Shown piece by piece: positions 1 to 5,880 of a stretch of 7,064 nucleotides of DNA (within the stretch, counting starts at the first letter, position 1; each line of letters starts with the position of its first letter). The DNA is from Actinomycetota bacterium (GTDB lineage Bacteria > Actinomycetota > Humimicrobiia > Humimicrobiales > Humimicrobiaceae): contig PWYO01000063.1 in NCBI GenBank assembly GCA_003567835.1, positions 1-7,064 on the forward strand, read 5' to 3'. The notes below the pieces were generated by a model. That model was given only the letters and a program-made list of their open reading frames with translations. It was not told where the DNA came from and did no database searches. The position numbers and the translations under genes are program-made.

Positions 1-637
1 CCGAAACAGCAATCTGGGTACCTTGCTGAAAATAGCGAAAAAATCTTTGTTCCCTGTGTTTTGCTCTTTGTGCAAAAGTTTTCTTAGGGCATGCATTTCC
101 CATGTTCAGGCTCCAGATGCTGATATCTTTGTGCTGAAAAAATATTTCCCTGTATGGGCCCAGTTCTCCGCTTTTTTCAAAAAAAACCAGGTGCCTGGGC
201 CGGATTAGATTGATTTTATGGTACTTTAAGGCCAGGCCGTAATCGCCCAGCACCAGGCCGGTGGTATCCATAATCACCAGATCTGCATCTTGCAGGCTTT
301 TTTTTGCCAGCGCATAGGTCCCGGAAACCATGGGCAGCAGATTGCCCCTGGGGGAGGTTGAACCCACAAAGTAAAGCTTGCAAAAATCCTGGCCGAATCG
401 CCCCGCGTCCTGGGGGTCCATAAATATTTGGGACCCAATGCAGGCAGGAGGGCCTATGGTTGTCTGGCCGACATCGCTGTCCACCAAGGCAATGGGTTTT
501 CCTTGGTTTACCGCAAGGTTTATAAGCTTTCGGCAAAAAGTGGTTTTCCCGCTGTCAGAGTGACCCAAAAGAAATATCATGCCCTTTTTCTTTGATAGTG
601 CATCTAATGCTTCTTGGTAATCGATATAGCTGGCCAC
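1..637 (-). CDS. Clp1/Grc3-type polynucleotide 5'-hydroxyl kinase (3' end beyond window)
   Basis: This reading frame is open from a TGA just upstream to the window edge, so only the first 212 codons are present. The chosen start is GTG at 637-635, with AAGGGG at 651-646 eight bases before it; no in-frame ATG precedes the P-loop except Met20. Residues 25-32 read GHSDSGKT (Walker A), 53-64 DSDVGQTTIGPP (the Clp1-family DxDxGQ signature), 91-98 VGSTSPRG (the family's lid-like segment) and 121-127 VIMDTTG (Walker B region). Residues 191-203 are rich in Arg, in a pattern seen in the family's C-terminal part. Family members phosphorylate RNA or DNA 5'-OH ends in eukaryotic and archaeal RNA processing; the bacterial role is not established. 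It appears monocistronic, with its own promoter after an upstream terminator. The P-loop family call is strong; the kinase activity is inferred from homology. Confidence 0.85.
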   Translation of the reverse strand, partial: MASYIDYQEALDALSKKKGMIFLLGHSDSGKTTFCRKLINLAVNQGKPIALVDSDVGQTTIGPPACIGSQIFMDPQDAGRFGQDFCKLYFVGSTSPRGNLLPMVSGTYALAKKSLQDADLVIMDTTGLVLGDYGLALKYHKINLIRPRHLVFFEKSGELGPYREIFFQHKDISIWSLNMGNACPKKTFAQRAKHREQRFFRYFQQGTQIAVS

Positions 638-645
638 ATCTACCG

Positions 646-651
646 CCCCTT
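646..651 (-). promoter_or_regulatory. Ribosome binding site fixing the GTG start of the kinase
   Basis: AAGGGG lies eight bases before GTG 637-635. It supports this GTG over the internal Met20 codon and over the out-of-frame ATG four bases upstream of the GTG region. Confidence 0.6.
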
Positions 652-687
652 GGCAATGGTCTGTTCAAATAACCTGATTGTAATTCC

Positions 688-717
688 ATTGTAAAGGATT
701 ATTGAAAAATAGGACAA
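688..717 (-). promoter_or_regulatory. Sigma-A-type promoter for the kinase gene
   Basis: On the minus strand TTGTCC (717-712) is followed, after an 18-base spacer, by TACAAT (693-688). These match the consensus at 4/6 and 5/6 positions. The predicted transcript would begin near 681 and carry a leader of about 45 bases before the GTG start. It sits directly downstream of the terminator of the preceding gene, which fits an independent transcription unit. It is a motif match only. Confidence 0.5.
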
Positions 718-753
718 TGCCAAAAATCGTAACAGCATGTGTGTCAATGTTGG

Positions 754-780
754 AAAAAAGCAGGCTAACGGTTTACCCTG
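754..780 (-). terminator. Intrinsic terminator of the ComF-like gene
   Basis: On the minus strand CAGG (780-777), a G-G mismatch, TAA (775-773), loop ACCG (772-769), TTA (768-766) and CCTG (764-761) form a hairpin. It is followed by C and six T residues (759-754). The hairpin overlaps the gene's TAG stop at 767-765, so the stop codon lies inside the stem. The stem is short and moderately stable, but the T-tract is well placed. Confidence 0.6.
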
Positions 781-1346
781 GTCTTGGTAAGGGTGAGCAC
801 AAATACTTGGCCCGCCTTCCCTTCAGATTTAAGGGTGGAAGTAATGGCTTTTAAGGTCTCTCCAGAGCTGTACAGGTCATCGAATAAAAGTATATTCTTG
901 CCCTGATAGCGGTCATCCTTTACCTTAAAAATGCCTTCCAGTATGTCTTTTCTTTGAGAGGCATCTTTTATATCCAAAAGCTGGGGGGTTTTTTCGGTTT
1001 TAAGCAAATAATCAAAGTCCACAATAAGGTTTAGTTTTTTGCCTATATGCTGGGCCAGTTTGAATACGGGCTGAAAGCTCCTGTCCAATTTAGAAGGGGG
1101 TGCAGGGATTATCACCGACAGGCCAAACTGCATGATGTTCCGGCTGATGAAATCAGCAGCAATATTGCCCAGCGGTTGCAGCAGTTTTGTATTGCCGAAA
1201 TATTTAAGCTGATAAAGCTGTTCCCCGATTTGGGTCCGCTTGATGAGCACCAAATCGTTCTCTTTGGCATCCTGGCGAATGGTATTAAGGTCAAGGGCCC
1301 AGCCCTTTTCCCAATTGCCTTTAAGGGGGATGGGATTTGGCTCCAT
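765..1346 (-). CDS. ComF-like phosphoribosyltransferase without zinc finger
   Basis: This 193-residue protein is a type I phosphoribosyltransferase. The PRPP-binding loop is at 152-167 (ILLFDDLYSSGETL core, Asp156-Asp157). The N-terminal GNWEKGWALD segment (10-19), the EQLYQLKYFGN block (42-52) and IIPAPPSK (79-86) match a ComF-like subfamily that lacks the N-terminal zinc ribbon of competence ComF. The region between GWALD and the RTQIGEQ block is shorter than I recall for most relatives. ATG 1346 is the only sensible start before an upstream in-frame TGA; its ribosome binding site is poor. Relatives are often annotated as amidophosphoribosyltransferase-like, but substrate and pathway are unknown. 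A DNA-uptake role cannot be assumed from the ComF name. The gene is single, bounded by a promoter-like region upstream and a terminator at its stop. Confidence 0.85.
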   Translation of the reverse strand: MEPNPIPLKGNWEKGWALDLNTIRQDAKENDLVLIKRTQIGEQLYQLKYFGNTKLLQPLGNIAADFISRNIMQFGLSVIIPAPPSKLDRSFQPVFKLAQHIGKKLNLIVDFDYLLKTEKTPQLLDIKDASQRKDILEGIFKVKDDRYQGKNILLFDDLYSSGETLKAITSTLKSEGKAGQVFVLTLTKTRVNR

Positions 1347-1391
1347 ATTAAAGCTTGTAAGTGATAATTTTATTCAAATAATAGCAAATAC

Positions 1392-1417
1392 GATGATAGA
1401 ACTACATAAATATCATC
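1392..1417. repeat. Inverted repeat at the ComF-like gene's transcription start
   Basis: GATGATA (1392-1398) and TATCATC (1411-1417) are perfect 7-base inverted copies separated by 12 bases. They abut the -10 box at 1418-1423, so the predicted start site lies in the right arm. The placement resembles an operator for a dimeric repressor. The sequence is AT-rich and a chance occurrence is possible. Confidence 0.35.
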
Positions 1418-1447
1418 ATTATACATGGAATTTATCAAAAGTACTAA
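1418..1447 (-). promoter_or_regulatory. Probable promoter of the ComF-like gene
   Basis: A perfect TATAAT lies on the minus strand at 1423-1418. The hexamer 18 bases upstream, TTAGTA (1447-1442), is a weak -35 match (3/6). The predicted leader is about 65 bases. The rest of the 201-bp gap to the nfi stop codon shows no clear terminator; only short 4-bp stems without a T-tract were found near 1500-1530. Confidence 0.4.
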
Positions 1448-1547
1448 TGTTAAATGCTATTGATTTCAAACGATCCTGCCTAATATACCGCAAGCATAGG
1501 CTGTGATTATCAGCAAACAGCATCTTTTAGCATGCCTTTTATGGACC

Positions 1548-2195
1548 TCAGAAAGCTTTGGCCAGGAAATTATGTGCCTGGCGGGTGGGTTCACAAATTC
1601 TGTATTGACTCACATTCAGGGTAAACTTTATGGCTGACTGCAGGCAGATCCTGTGCCCGCTGGAAACAAAAACTGGCTTGGTCCCTTCTCTGGACCGCAG
1701 GGCTGCCCCGATGACCTGGCCTGCATCTTTGACCAGCGTATAACTGCCTTTTTGATTCTTGGGCTCCCTAAATTGACCCAGCAGTTTTGATTTGGCTACA
1801 CCTATGGAAGGCAAGTCCAATAACAAACCCATATGGGAAGCCAGTCCCAGCCGCCGGGGATGCATGAATCCGTTTCCATCGAAAAAAACCAGCTGGGGCC
1901 TGGTTTTGAGCCGCTCAAAGCATTGCAGCACCGCAGGACCTTCCCGAAAGCTTAACAATCCGGGTATATAAGGATAGGCAGCCTTTCGTTTGATGGCCTG
2001 CTTTTGCAGAATTTCAAGCTGGGGAAAGGTGAAAACCAATACTGCACAATAGAGATAGCCGTCCCTTGAAGCCTTTACATCAACGCCCCCAATTCTGTGG
2101 ATATGCCCGAAGCTATCCTCTAGCAGTACCTTGGCAGCCAGTTTTTTCTGCAGTTTTACAGCCTGCTTATAATCTATGTTCCAATCGTGTTCCAT
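1548..2195 (-). CDS. nfi: Endonuclease V (deoxyinosine 3' endonuclease)
   Basis: Endonuclease V nicks DNA at the second phosphodiester 3' to deoxyinosine, starting repair of deaminated adenine; some homologues cut inosine-containing RNA. The 215-residue length is normal. The metal-binding acidic residues are present: Asp39 in IGGVDV, Glu85 in SFREGP and Asp106 in FFDGNG. The stretch HPRRLGLASHMG (112-123) and IGVAKSKLLG (131-140) are family hallmarks. The C-terminal EPTRQAH (202-208) supplies His208; Cys201 stands where Pro is usual just before it. The start is ATG 2195; no alternative start codon lies between it and the upstream SD sequence, which is unusually far away. The gene is divergent from a phosphoribosyltransferase gene across a 78-bp gap. 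Nearly certain by motif content. Confidence 0.96.
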   Translation of the reverse strand: MEHDWNIDYKQAVKLQKKLAAKVLLEDSFGHIHRIGGVDVKASRDGYLYCAVLVFTFPQLEILQKQAIKRKAAYPYIPGLLSFREGPAVLQCFERLKTRPQLVFFDGNGFMHPRRLGLASHMGLLLDLPSIGVAKSKLLGQFREPKNQKGSYTLVKDAGQVIGAALRSREGTKPVFVSSGHRICLQSAIKFTLNVSQYRICEPTRQAHNFLAKAF

Positions 2196-2213
2196 GATAA
2201 GGCTTAAAAATTT

Positions 2214-2222
2214 ACCTCCTTT
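2214..2222 (-). promoter_or_regulatory. Strong but distant Shine-Dalgarno sequence before nfi
   Basis: AAAGGAGGT on the minus strand is a near-perfect anti-16S match, but 18 bases separate it from ATG 2195; the usual distance is 5-10. No ATG, GTG or TTG in any frame lies in between. It may still serve nfi inefficiently. On the other strand it borders the weak -35 region of the divergent gene. Confidence 0.5.
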
Positions 2223-2248
2223 AGTTTAGCTTATTTATTCATTATAAT
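2220..2248. promoter_or_regulatory. Divergent promoter region with self-complementary -10
   Basis: ATTATAAT (2241-2248) is its own reverse complement, so it offers TATAAT to both strands: plus 2243-2248 and minus 2246-2241. The plus-strand -35 candidate is TTTAGT (2220-2225, 17-base spacer, 3/6 matches). No good minus-strand -35 is visible. Predicted starts would give a roughly 20-base leader for the plus gene and about 40 bases for nfi. Confidence 0.5.
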
Positions 2249-2260
2249 AAAATGGAGAAC

Positions 2261-2267
2261 AAAGGAG
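2261..2267 (+). promoter_or_regulatory. Ribosome binding site of the plus-strand phosphoribosyltransferase
   Basis: AAAGGAG lies six bases before ATG 2274. It is the best-placed site in the window and fixes that start. Confidence 0.75.
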
Positions 2268-2273
2268 ATTGCC

Positions 2274-2909
2274 ATGCGGTTTGCAAACCGAAGAGAAGCT
2301 GGAAGGCTGCTGGCCCAAAAGCTTGAGCAATACCGGGAAGAAGATGCCGTACTATATGCCCTTCCCAGAGGCGGGGTCATTCTGGCCGCAGAAATATCCC
2401 GGCATATCGGAGCCAGCCTGGATCTGGTGATAAGCAGAAAAATTGGACACCCCATGCAGCCTGAATATGCCATTGCAGCCATTGCTGAAGACGGTCAAAT
2501 GGTGGCCAACCATCAAGAGCTTAGCCAGGTAAACAAAAACTGGCTCAAAAAAGAAATGGAAGCCCAAAAAAAAGAAGCGGCCCGGCGACGCATATTTTAT
2601 TTAAAAGACAGAGCCCGCCTAAATGCGCATGGCAAGACAGCCATCATTGTTGATGATGGGATCGCGACCGGGTTTACCATGAAAGCAGCCATTCTCCAGT
2701 TAAAAGAAGACCGTCCTAAAAAAATAATCGTAGCAGTACCTGTTGTTCCCCGAAGCACCGCAGAAGCCTTGAGAAAGGAGGACAATGAGGTTGTGGCCCT
2801 GGATATTCCCAGTGATTATACCTACTTGGGCGCTGTAGGTGCATACTATGACGAATTCTATCAGGTTACCGACCAGCAGGTCATGCAAGTATTGGAAAAT
2901 CTACAATAA
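2274..2909 (+). CDS. Predicted phosphoribosyltransferase, COG1926 type
   Basis: This 211-residue protein is a type I phosphoribosyltransferase distinct from the ComF-like one. It shows FANRREAGRLLA at the N terminus, ALPRGGVILA (29-38), RKIGHPMQPEYAIAAI (55-70), an RRR cluster (104-106), the PRPP loop IIVDDGIATGFTM (124-136), VAVPVVP (153-159) and a C-terminal GAVGAYYDEF block (186-195). These appear in this order in the COG1926 family, whose substrate is generally unknown. Some relatives are fused to or sit beside hydrolases, which is not the case here. Translation starts at ATG 2274 behind a strong SD site. The stop is 11 bases before the nitroreductase start, so the two genes probably share a transcript. 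It diverges from nfi; a link to purine-base salvage would be speculation. Confidence 0.9.
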   Translation: MRFANRREAGRLLAQKLEQYREEDAVLYALPRGGVILAAEISRHIGASLDLVISRKIGHPMQPEYAIAAIAEDGQMVANHQELSQVNKNWLKKEMEAQKKEAARRRIFYLKDRARLNAHGKTAIIVDDGIATGFTMKAAILQLKEDRPKKIIVAVPVVPRSTAEALRKEDNEVVALDIPSDYTYLGAVGAYYDEFYQVTDQQVMQVLENLQ

Positions 2910-2920
2910 TTTTACAGCCT

Positions 2921-3646
2921 ATGAAGTTTTTAAAAACAATGTTGATACTAACCATTGTATTGTCCTTGGCCTTATCTGCCTCCTGTGTTTTTTTGGAAGG
3001 CGCTGTCCAGTATATAGGAAGCAGAAATCTGGGTACAGACAATATCATGCTGGAAGGAGAAGAGATCATGCTTCCCAATCCAGACCGGGAAGGCAAAGTC
3101 TCTCTGGAGCAAGCCATAGAGCAGAGAAGATCCATAAGGCAGTTTACCGATGCGCCATTGGACAAGCAGCAAGTTTCTCAGCTTCTATGGGCAGCACAAG
3201 GTATAACCGAGCAGGCAACTGGTTACCGGGCCAGCCCTTCAGCAGGGGCCCTTTATCCTCTAGAAATATTTCTGGTAGACCAGGAGGGTGTATACCATTA
3301 CCAGCCTCAGGGACATCAAATGGTCCAGATATCCACGGACGATATAAGGCAGCTGATAGCCTCCTGTGCATTGGGGCAACAATCTGTGGCCCAGGCACCG
3401 GCAAGCATCATCATTACTGCCATATATGACCGTACCATGGCAGGTTACGGAGACCGGGGAATCCGGTATGCAGACATAGAGGCAGGACATGCTTGCCAGA
3501 ACATCTTGCTGCAGGCCACAGCATTGGGCTTAGGTGCAGTACCTATCGGGGCATTCAGGGACCAATGCATCAATGACGCATTGGGCCTGGACCAGGATTT
3601 TACGCCTTTGTATGTCGTTCCGGTGGGATATCCTGACCAGTCATAA
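2921..3646 (+). CDS. Exported SagB/ThcOx-type nitroreductase, probable lipoprotein
   Basis: The 241-residue protein begins with a signal sequence: Lys2 and Lys5, a hydrophobic stretch 7-20, and Cys22 preceded by LSAS. This fits a relaxed lipobox but lacks the usual Leu/Val/Ile at -3. The flavin nitroreductase domain follows: RRSIRQF (69-75, an FMN-phosphate Arg motif), SPSAGALYPLEIF (105-117, SagB-type), GHACQNILLQATALGLG (189-205) and VPVGYP (233-238). SagB relatives oxidise azoline rings in peptide natural products, but no precursor, cyclodehydratase or protease gene is nearby, so that role is not supported. No clear SD precedes ATG 2921; Met7 is the only in-frame alternative. Lack of an SD and 11-base spacing suggest coupling to the upstream gene. 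The fold is confident; substrate and electron donor are unknown. Confidence 0.88.
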   Translation: MKFLKTMLILTIVLSLALSASCVFLEGAVQYIGSRNLGTDNIMLEGEEIMLPNPDREGKVSLEQAIEQRRSIRQFTDAPLDKQQVSQLLWAAQGITEQATGYRASPSAGALYPLEIFLVDQEGVYHYQPQGHQMVQISTDDIRQLIASCALGQQSVAQAPASIIITAIYDRTMAGYGDRGIRYADIEAGHACQNILLQATALGLGAVPIGAFRDQCINDALGLDQDFTPLYVVPVGYPDQS

Positions 3647-3705
3647 GGCACTGGCCAATCAAGCAGCAAAGTTATGGCTGGAAAAAAGCGGATGTCTGGT
3701 TTTGG

Positions 3706-3739
3706 ACACCAGGACACTGGGTTAAGTCATACCTGGTGT
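3706..3739. repeat. Inverted repeat in the convergent gap
   Basis: ACACCAGG (3706-3713) and CCTGGTGT (3732-3739) are perfect 8-base inverted copies around an 18-base loop. There is no T-tract on either strand, so it is not a standard intrinsic terminator. The remainder of the 196-bp gap (3647-3842) holds no supportable gene. Confidence 0.4.
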
Positions 3740-3798
3740 TACATCGTCCTGGCAAACATGGTACTGGCCCATAACCCTGGCTGCGGCAAACTGCTGGA

Positions 3799-3831
3799 CC
3801 CAATAAGGGTACAATCAATTGTATCATTGGG
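3799..3831. repeat. Nested inverted repeat next to the Ig-like gene's stop
   Basis: The outer arms are CCCAAT (3799-3804) and ATTGGG (3826-3831). The inner arms are TACAA (3810-3814) and TTGTA (3819-3823), with a TCAA loop. Both can form in transcripts from either direction, 12 bases past the leftward gene's stop and at the end of the plus-strand unit. No U-run follows, so termination would need another factor; 3' end protection or protein binding are alternatives. Confidence 0.45.
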
Positions 3832-3842
3832 GGAAGTCATGC

Positions 3843-4316
3843 TTACTGTTCGCACTCCCAGCCAAAGGTTATAGAATCCTCGGCAGTCCCTTCTGCATTA
3901 ACCGCCTTTGCAGTCAAAGTATAGGTCTGGTCTCGGCTGCTGATATTGACTTGGGCAACATCTTTACCCCATGCGCCGTAACTGTCATCCCTGCTCCACT
4001 CGATGGTGGGTTGTGGATCTCCGCTAACCACGGCTTGTACCCGGTAGAAGCAAACATCATTTGCGGGCGCATAAGTAGGTCCCATGATGATTTCCAAATA
4101 GATGGTAGGCGCTCCCTGGGGCGTTTGCAGACTGTCCTCCCTTTGCTGTTCCGCGACAGATTCCGGATCTGTTGGGATTGTTTCTGCATCCCTGTCCACA
4201 TCAATTTTATCCTCATCGCGGATCTGGCTGCCGCATTGCCCGCAAACCAATGCCGCAGAAAAAAGTGTGATAAGAATCAGGGCCAACAGGATAATAATGA
4301 ATGTAATTTTACGCAT
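3843..4316 (-). CDS. Secreted Ig-like domain protein
   Basis: The 157-residue protein has a cleavable-looking signal sequence (Arg2-Lys3, hydrophobic 4-24), then a CGQCG motif (25-29). A strongly acidic, Pro/Glu-rich linker follows at about 33-64. The last 90 residues form one beta-rich Ig-like/PKD-like domain: VSGDPQPTIEWSRDD (97-111), GAWGKDVAQVNI (114-125) and YTLTAKAVNAEGTAEDSITF (132-151). Cys89 and Cys155 bracket the domain and could form a disulfide. Similar single-domain proteins are frequent lipoproteins or secreted proteins of Clostridia. Here Cys25 is preceded by Val and Cys28 by Gln, so no proper lipobox is seen. The gene lies 61 bases after lnt with its own extended -10 promoter candidate and a weak ribosome binding site. 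No enzymatic function is suggested; binding or a surface role is inferred from the fold. Confidence 0.8.
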   Translation of the reverse strand: MRKITFIIILLALILITLFSAALVCGQCGSQIRDEDKIDVDRDAETIPTDPESVAEQQREDSLQTPQGAPTIYLEIIMGPTYAPANDVCFYRVQAVVSGDPQPTIEWSRDDSYGAWGKDVAQVNISSRDQTYTLTAKAVNAEGTAEDSITFGWECEQ

Positions 4317-4354
4317 ATAAACTTTTATTTTTCCGTTTTTGCCATGTTATGATT

Positions 4355-4363
4355 ATCATACCA
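4355..4363 (-). promoter_or_regulatory. Extended -10 promoter candidate for the Ig-like gene
   Basis: TGGTATGAT on the minus strand (4363-4355) fits the extended -10 form TGnTATAAT with one mismatch. It lies in the 61-base gap after lnt and would give a leader of about 30 bases. An additional TATAAT (4382-4377) overlaps the lnt stop codon. The Ig-like gene may be transcribed both alone and by read-through. Confidence 0.4.
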
Positions 4364-4377
4364 CAAGCGAAAAAGAA

Positions 4378-5880
4378 TTATAATTTTTTCACAAGCCTCC
4401 CAACCAACAAATAAGCCGCAAGGTATAGAAAAGAGGCGGCAAATAAAATGGTTATAAATAGATTGCCAATCTTGGCATATACGGATTTTTGGGAACTGAA
4501 ATAAACTGTCTGATAAAATACATCCCTGGTCCCCAGTTCTGAAGCCAGCATAATTTCTCCAAGGGGACTGATAACCGCAGAGACCCCTTTATTGCTGCTG
4601 TGGACCACATAGGTTTGGTTTTCCACAGCCCTGAAAACCGAAAATATAACATGGTGCCAGGAAGCGATGCTGTCTCTAAATCCAGCGGTATCGGTTAATA
4701 CAAATAGGATATCTGCTCCTTTTTGCCGGAATGTCCTGGATATAACGGGCAGGGTGGACTCAAAACAGATATTGGTGCCAATAAACCCCTTTTGCGGATA
4801 ATAGATGCGGTCAAAATCCCTGTCGGGGGTGATATTTTGGCTGGCAATATTTAAGAATCGCAAAAATCCCAATATCTCTGGATAAGGCATGTATTCTGCA
4901 AAAGGCAAAGGATGTATTTTGTTGTAGCGCCCTATAATTTCAAACTGCGGGCTGTACAGCACAGCAGCATTATAGTAGTTTTCCTGTTCGTCCCAGATGA
5001 TTTGGCCCAGAAAAAAGTAGAGATCTTCCCGGCGGGCCGTTTTTTGGGCCCATCGGCTGAATGTCTGATTCCGTTCCTGTTCTATGGAACCCCAAAGCAC
5101 AGTTTCTGCAAAAACCACCAGGTCTGTGTCCGGCCTAAAATACCGGTCCGCACTGTAAGGTTGGGGTATAAGCACCTGAGGATCTTCTTGAAATTTTTCA
5201 TCAAAGGCGATATTGGTCTGAACCAGGGCGACATTGAGGCTTTTTTGTTGTGGTCCGTTATCCTGCCGGAAAGCCTGTATGGTTATGCTTCCCCATAATA
5301 GGAGACCTATGGCCACCGACAGGGCCAGTGCCAGATACCTGAATACCAATTTCCTGTTTTTTCTCCAGGCAAAAAACGTATAGGCTGCGCATAGATTACA
5401 CAAAACCATAGCTGCAGAAAGGCCGTATACACCGGTAATTTTGGTAATTTGCAATAAGGGCACATACGCATATTGGGTATAGGCCAGCATTCCCCAGGGA
5501 AAAGCCATAAAAGTCCTGCATCTGAAGAACTCAATGGCCATCCAAACCGCCAAAGCCAGCACAATCTGCAAAAAGGGCCATCTTATTTTGCATATAAAAT
5601 GAAAAGCCAGTCCCATGGCTGCAGGAAACATGCTTAAAATCATCACAATGGGTATCCACAGGCCAAATGTATAGTAGGTAAACCAATAGGTGACCCCCGC
5701 AAAAAAGATCATCCCAAAAAGAAAACCGTAAGCCAGCCTTTCCAGCAGTCTGCGGCTCTCATAAAGGGCAACAAAGAAAAAGGCTACAGAAAGCCAGGCT
5801 AAAAAACCTGCTGTATAAAAACTGAGTGCGGTAACTGCAGCAGAGAAAATGACCAGTATGACTTTGATATACGTTCTCAT
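4378..5880 (-). CDS. lnt: Apolipoprotein N-acyltransferase
   Basis: Lnt transfers an acyl chain from phospholipid to the N-terminal cysteine of diacylated lipoproteins at the outer face of the cytoplasmic membrane. The 500-residue length is close to E. coli Lnt (512). About six hydrophobic segments fill residues 5-200, with the family pattern W113, E117, R120 and FPW (127-129). The nitrilase-type domain (about 215-460) has the catalytic triad Glu259 (FAETVLW), Lys321 (YNKIHPLPF) and Cys372 (GTNICFES), plus Glu329. A final membrane helix lies near 475-495. A longer frame opens at 5982, but its first 34 residues overlap the upstream gene and look non-membrane. ATG 5880 overlaps the hydrolase TGA as ATGA and starts right at a hydrophobic segment, so it is preferred. 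Function is highly confident. Confidence 0.95.
   Translation of the reverse strand: MRTYIKVILVIFSAAVTALSFYTAGFLAWLSVAFFFVALYESRRLLERLAYGFLFGMIFFAGVTYWFTYYTFGLWIPIVMILSMFPAAMGLAFHFICKIRWPFLQIVLALAVWMAIEFFRCRTFMAFPWGMLAYTQYAYVPLLQITKITGVYGLSAAMVLCNLCAAYTFFAWRKNRKLVFRYLALALSVAIGLLLWGSITIQAFRQDNGPQQKSLNVALVQTNIAFDEKFQEDPQVLIPQPYSADRYFRPDTDLVVFAETVLWGSIEQERNQTFSRWAQKTARREDLYFFLGQIIWDEQENYYNAAVLYSPQFEIIGRYNKIHPLPFAEYMPYPEILGFLRFLNIASQNITPDRDFDRIYYPQKGFIGTNICFESTLPVISRTFRQKGADILFVLTDTAGFRDSIASWHHVIFSVFRAVENQTYVVHSSNKGVSAVISPLGEIMLASELGTRDVFYQTVYFSSQKSVYAKIGNLFITILFAASFLYLAAYLLVGRLVKKL

Noticed and set aside
7..28. CAGCAA/TTGCTG inverted repeat
   Set aside because: It lies within the kinase coding sequence and has no terminator or operator context.
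216..536. A 106-residue minus-strand open frame inside the kinase gene
   Set aside because: It is out of frame with the Walker A and DxDxGQ motifs, which identify the real frame.
597..689. Short minus-strand frame from ATG 689 that overlaps the kinase start
   Set aside because: It has no SD site, its Arg-rich translation looks like a shadow frame, and its reading continues out of frame through the kinase N terminus.
2839..3429. A 196-residue plus-strand open frame overlapping the phosphoribosyltransferase end and the nitroreductase
   Set aside because: It is a shadow frame with a low-complexity, basic translation and no motifs, while the overlapping frames have clear family signatures.
3621..3725. 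A plausible-looking peptide (KALANQAAKLWLEKSG core) past the nitroreductase stop, in another frame
   Set aside because: It has no start or ribosome binding site of its own, and the nitroreductase ends at its family's usual VGYP terminus, so a frameshifted extension is not supported.
3819..4352. A 177-residue plus-strand open frame opposite the Ig-like gene
   Set aside because: The complementary strand encodes a signal peptide and an Ig-like domain; this frame shows no recognisable features.
4349..4359. ATGATTATCAT palindrome resembling part of a Fur box
   Set aside because: Only one half of the 7-1-7 Fur pattern fits well; the other half matches poorly, and the string overlaps the AT-rich -10 region.
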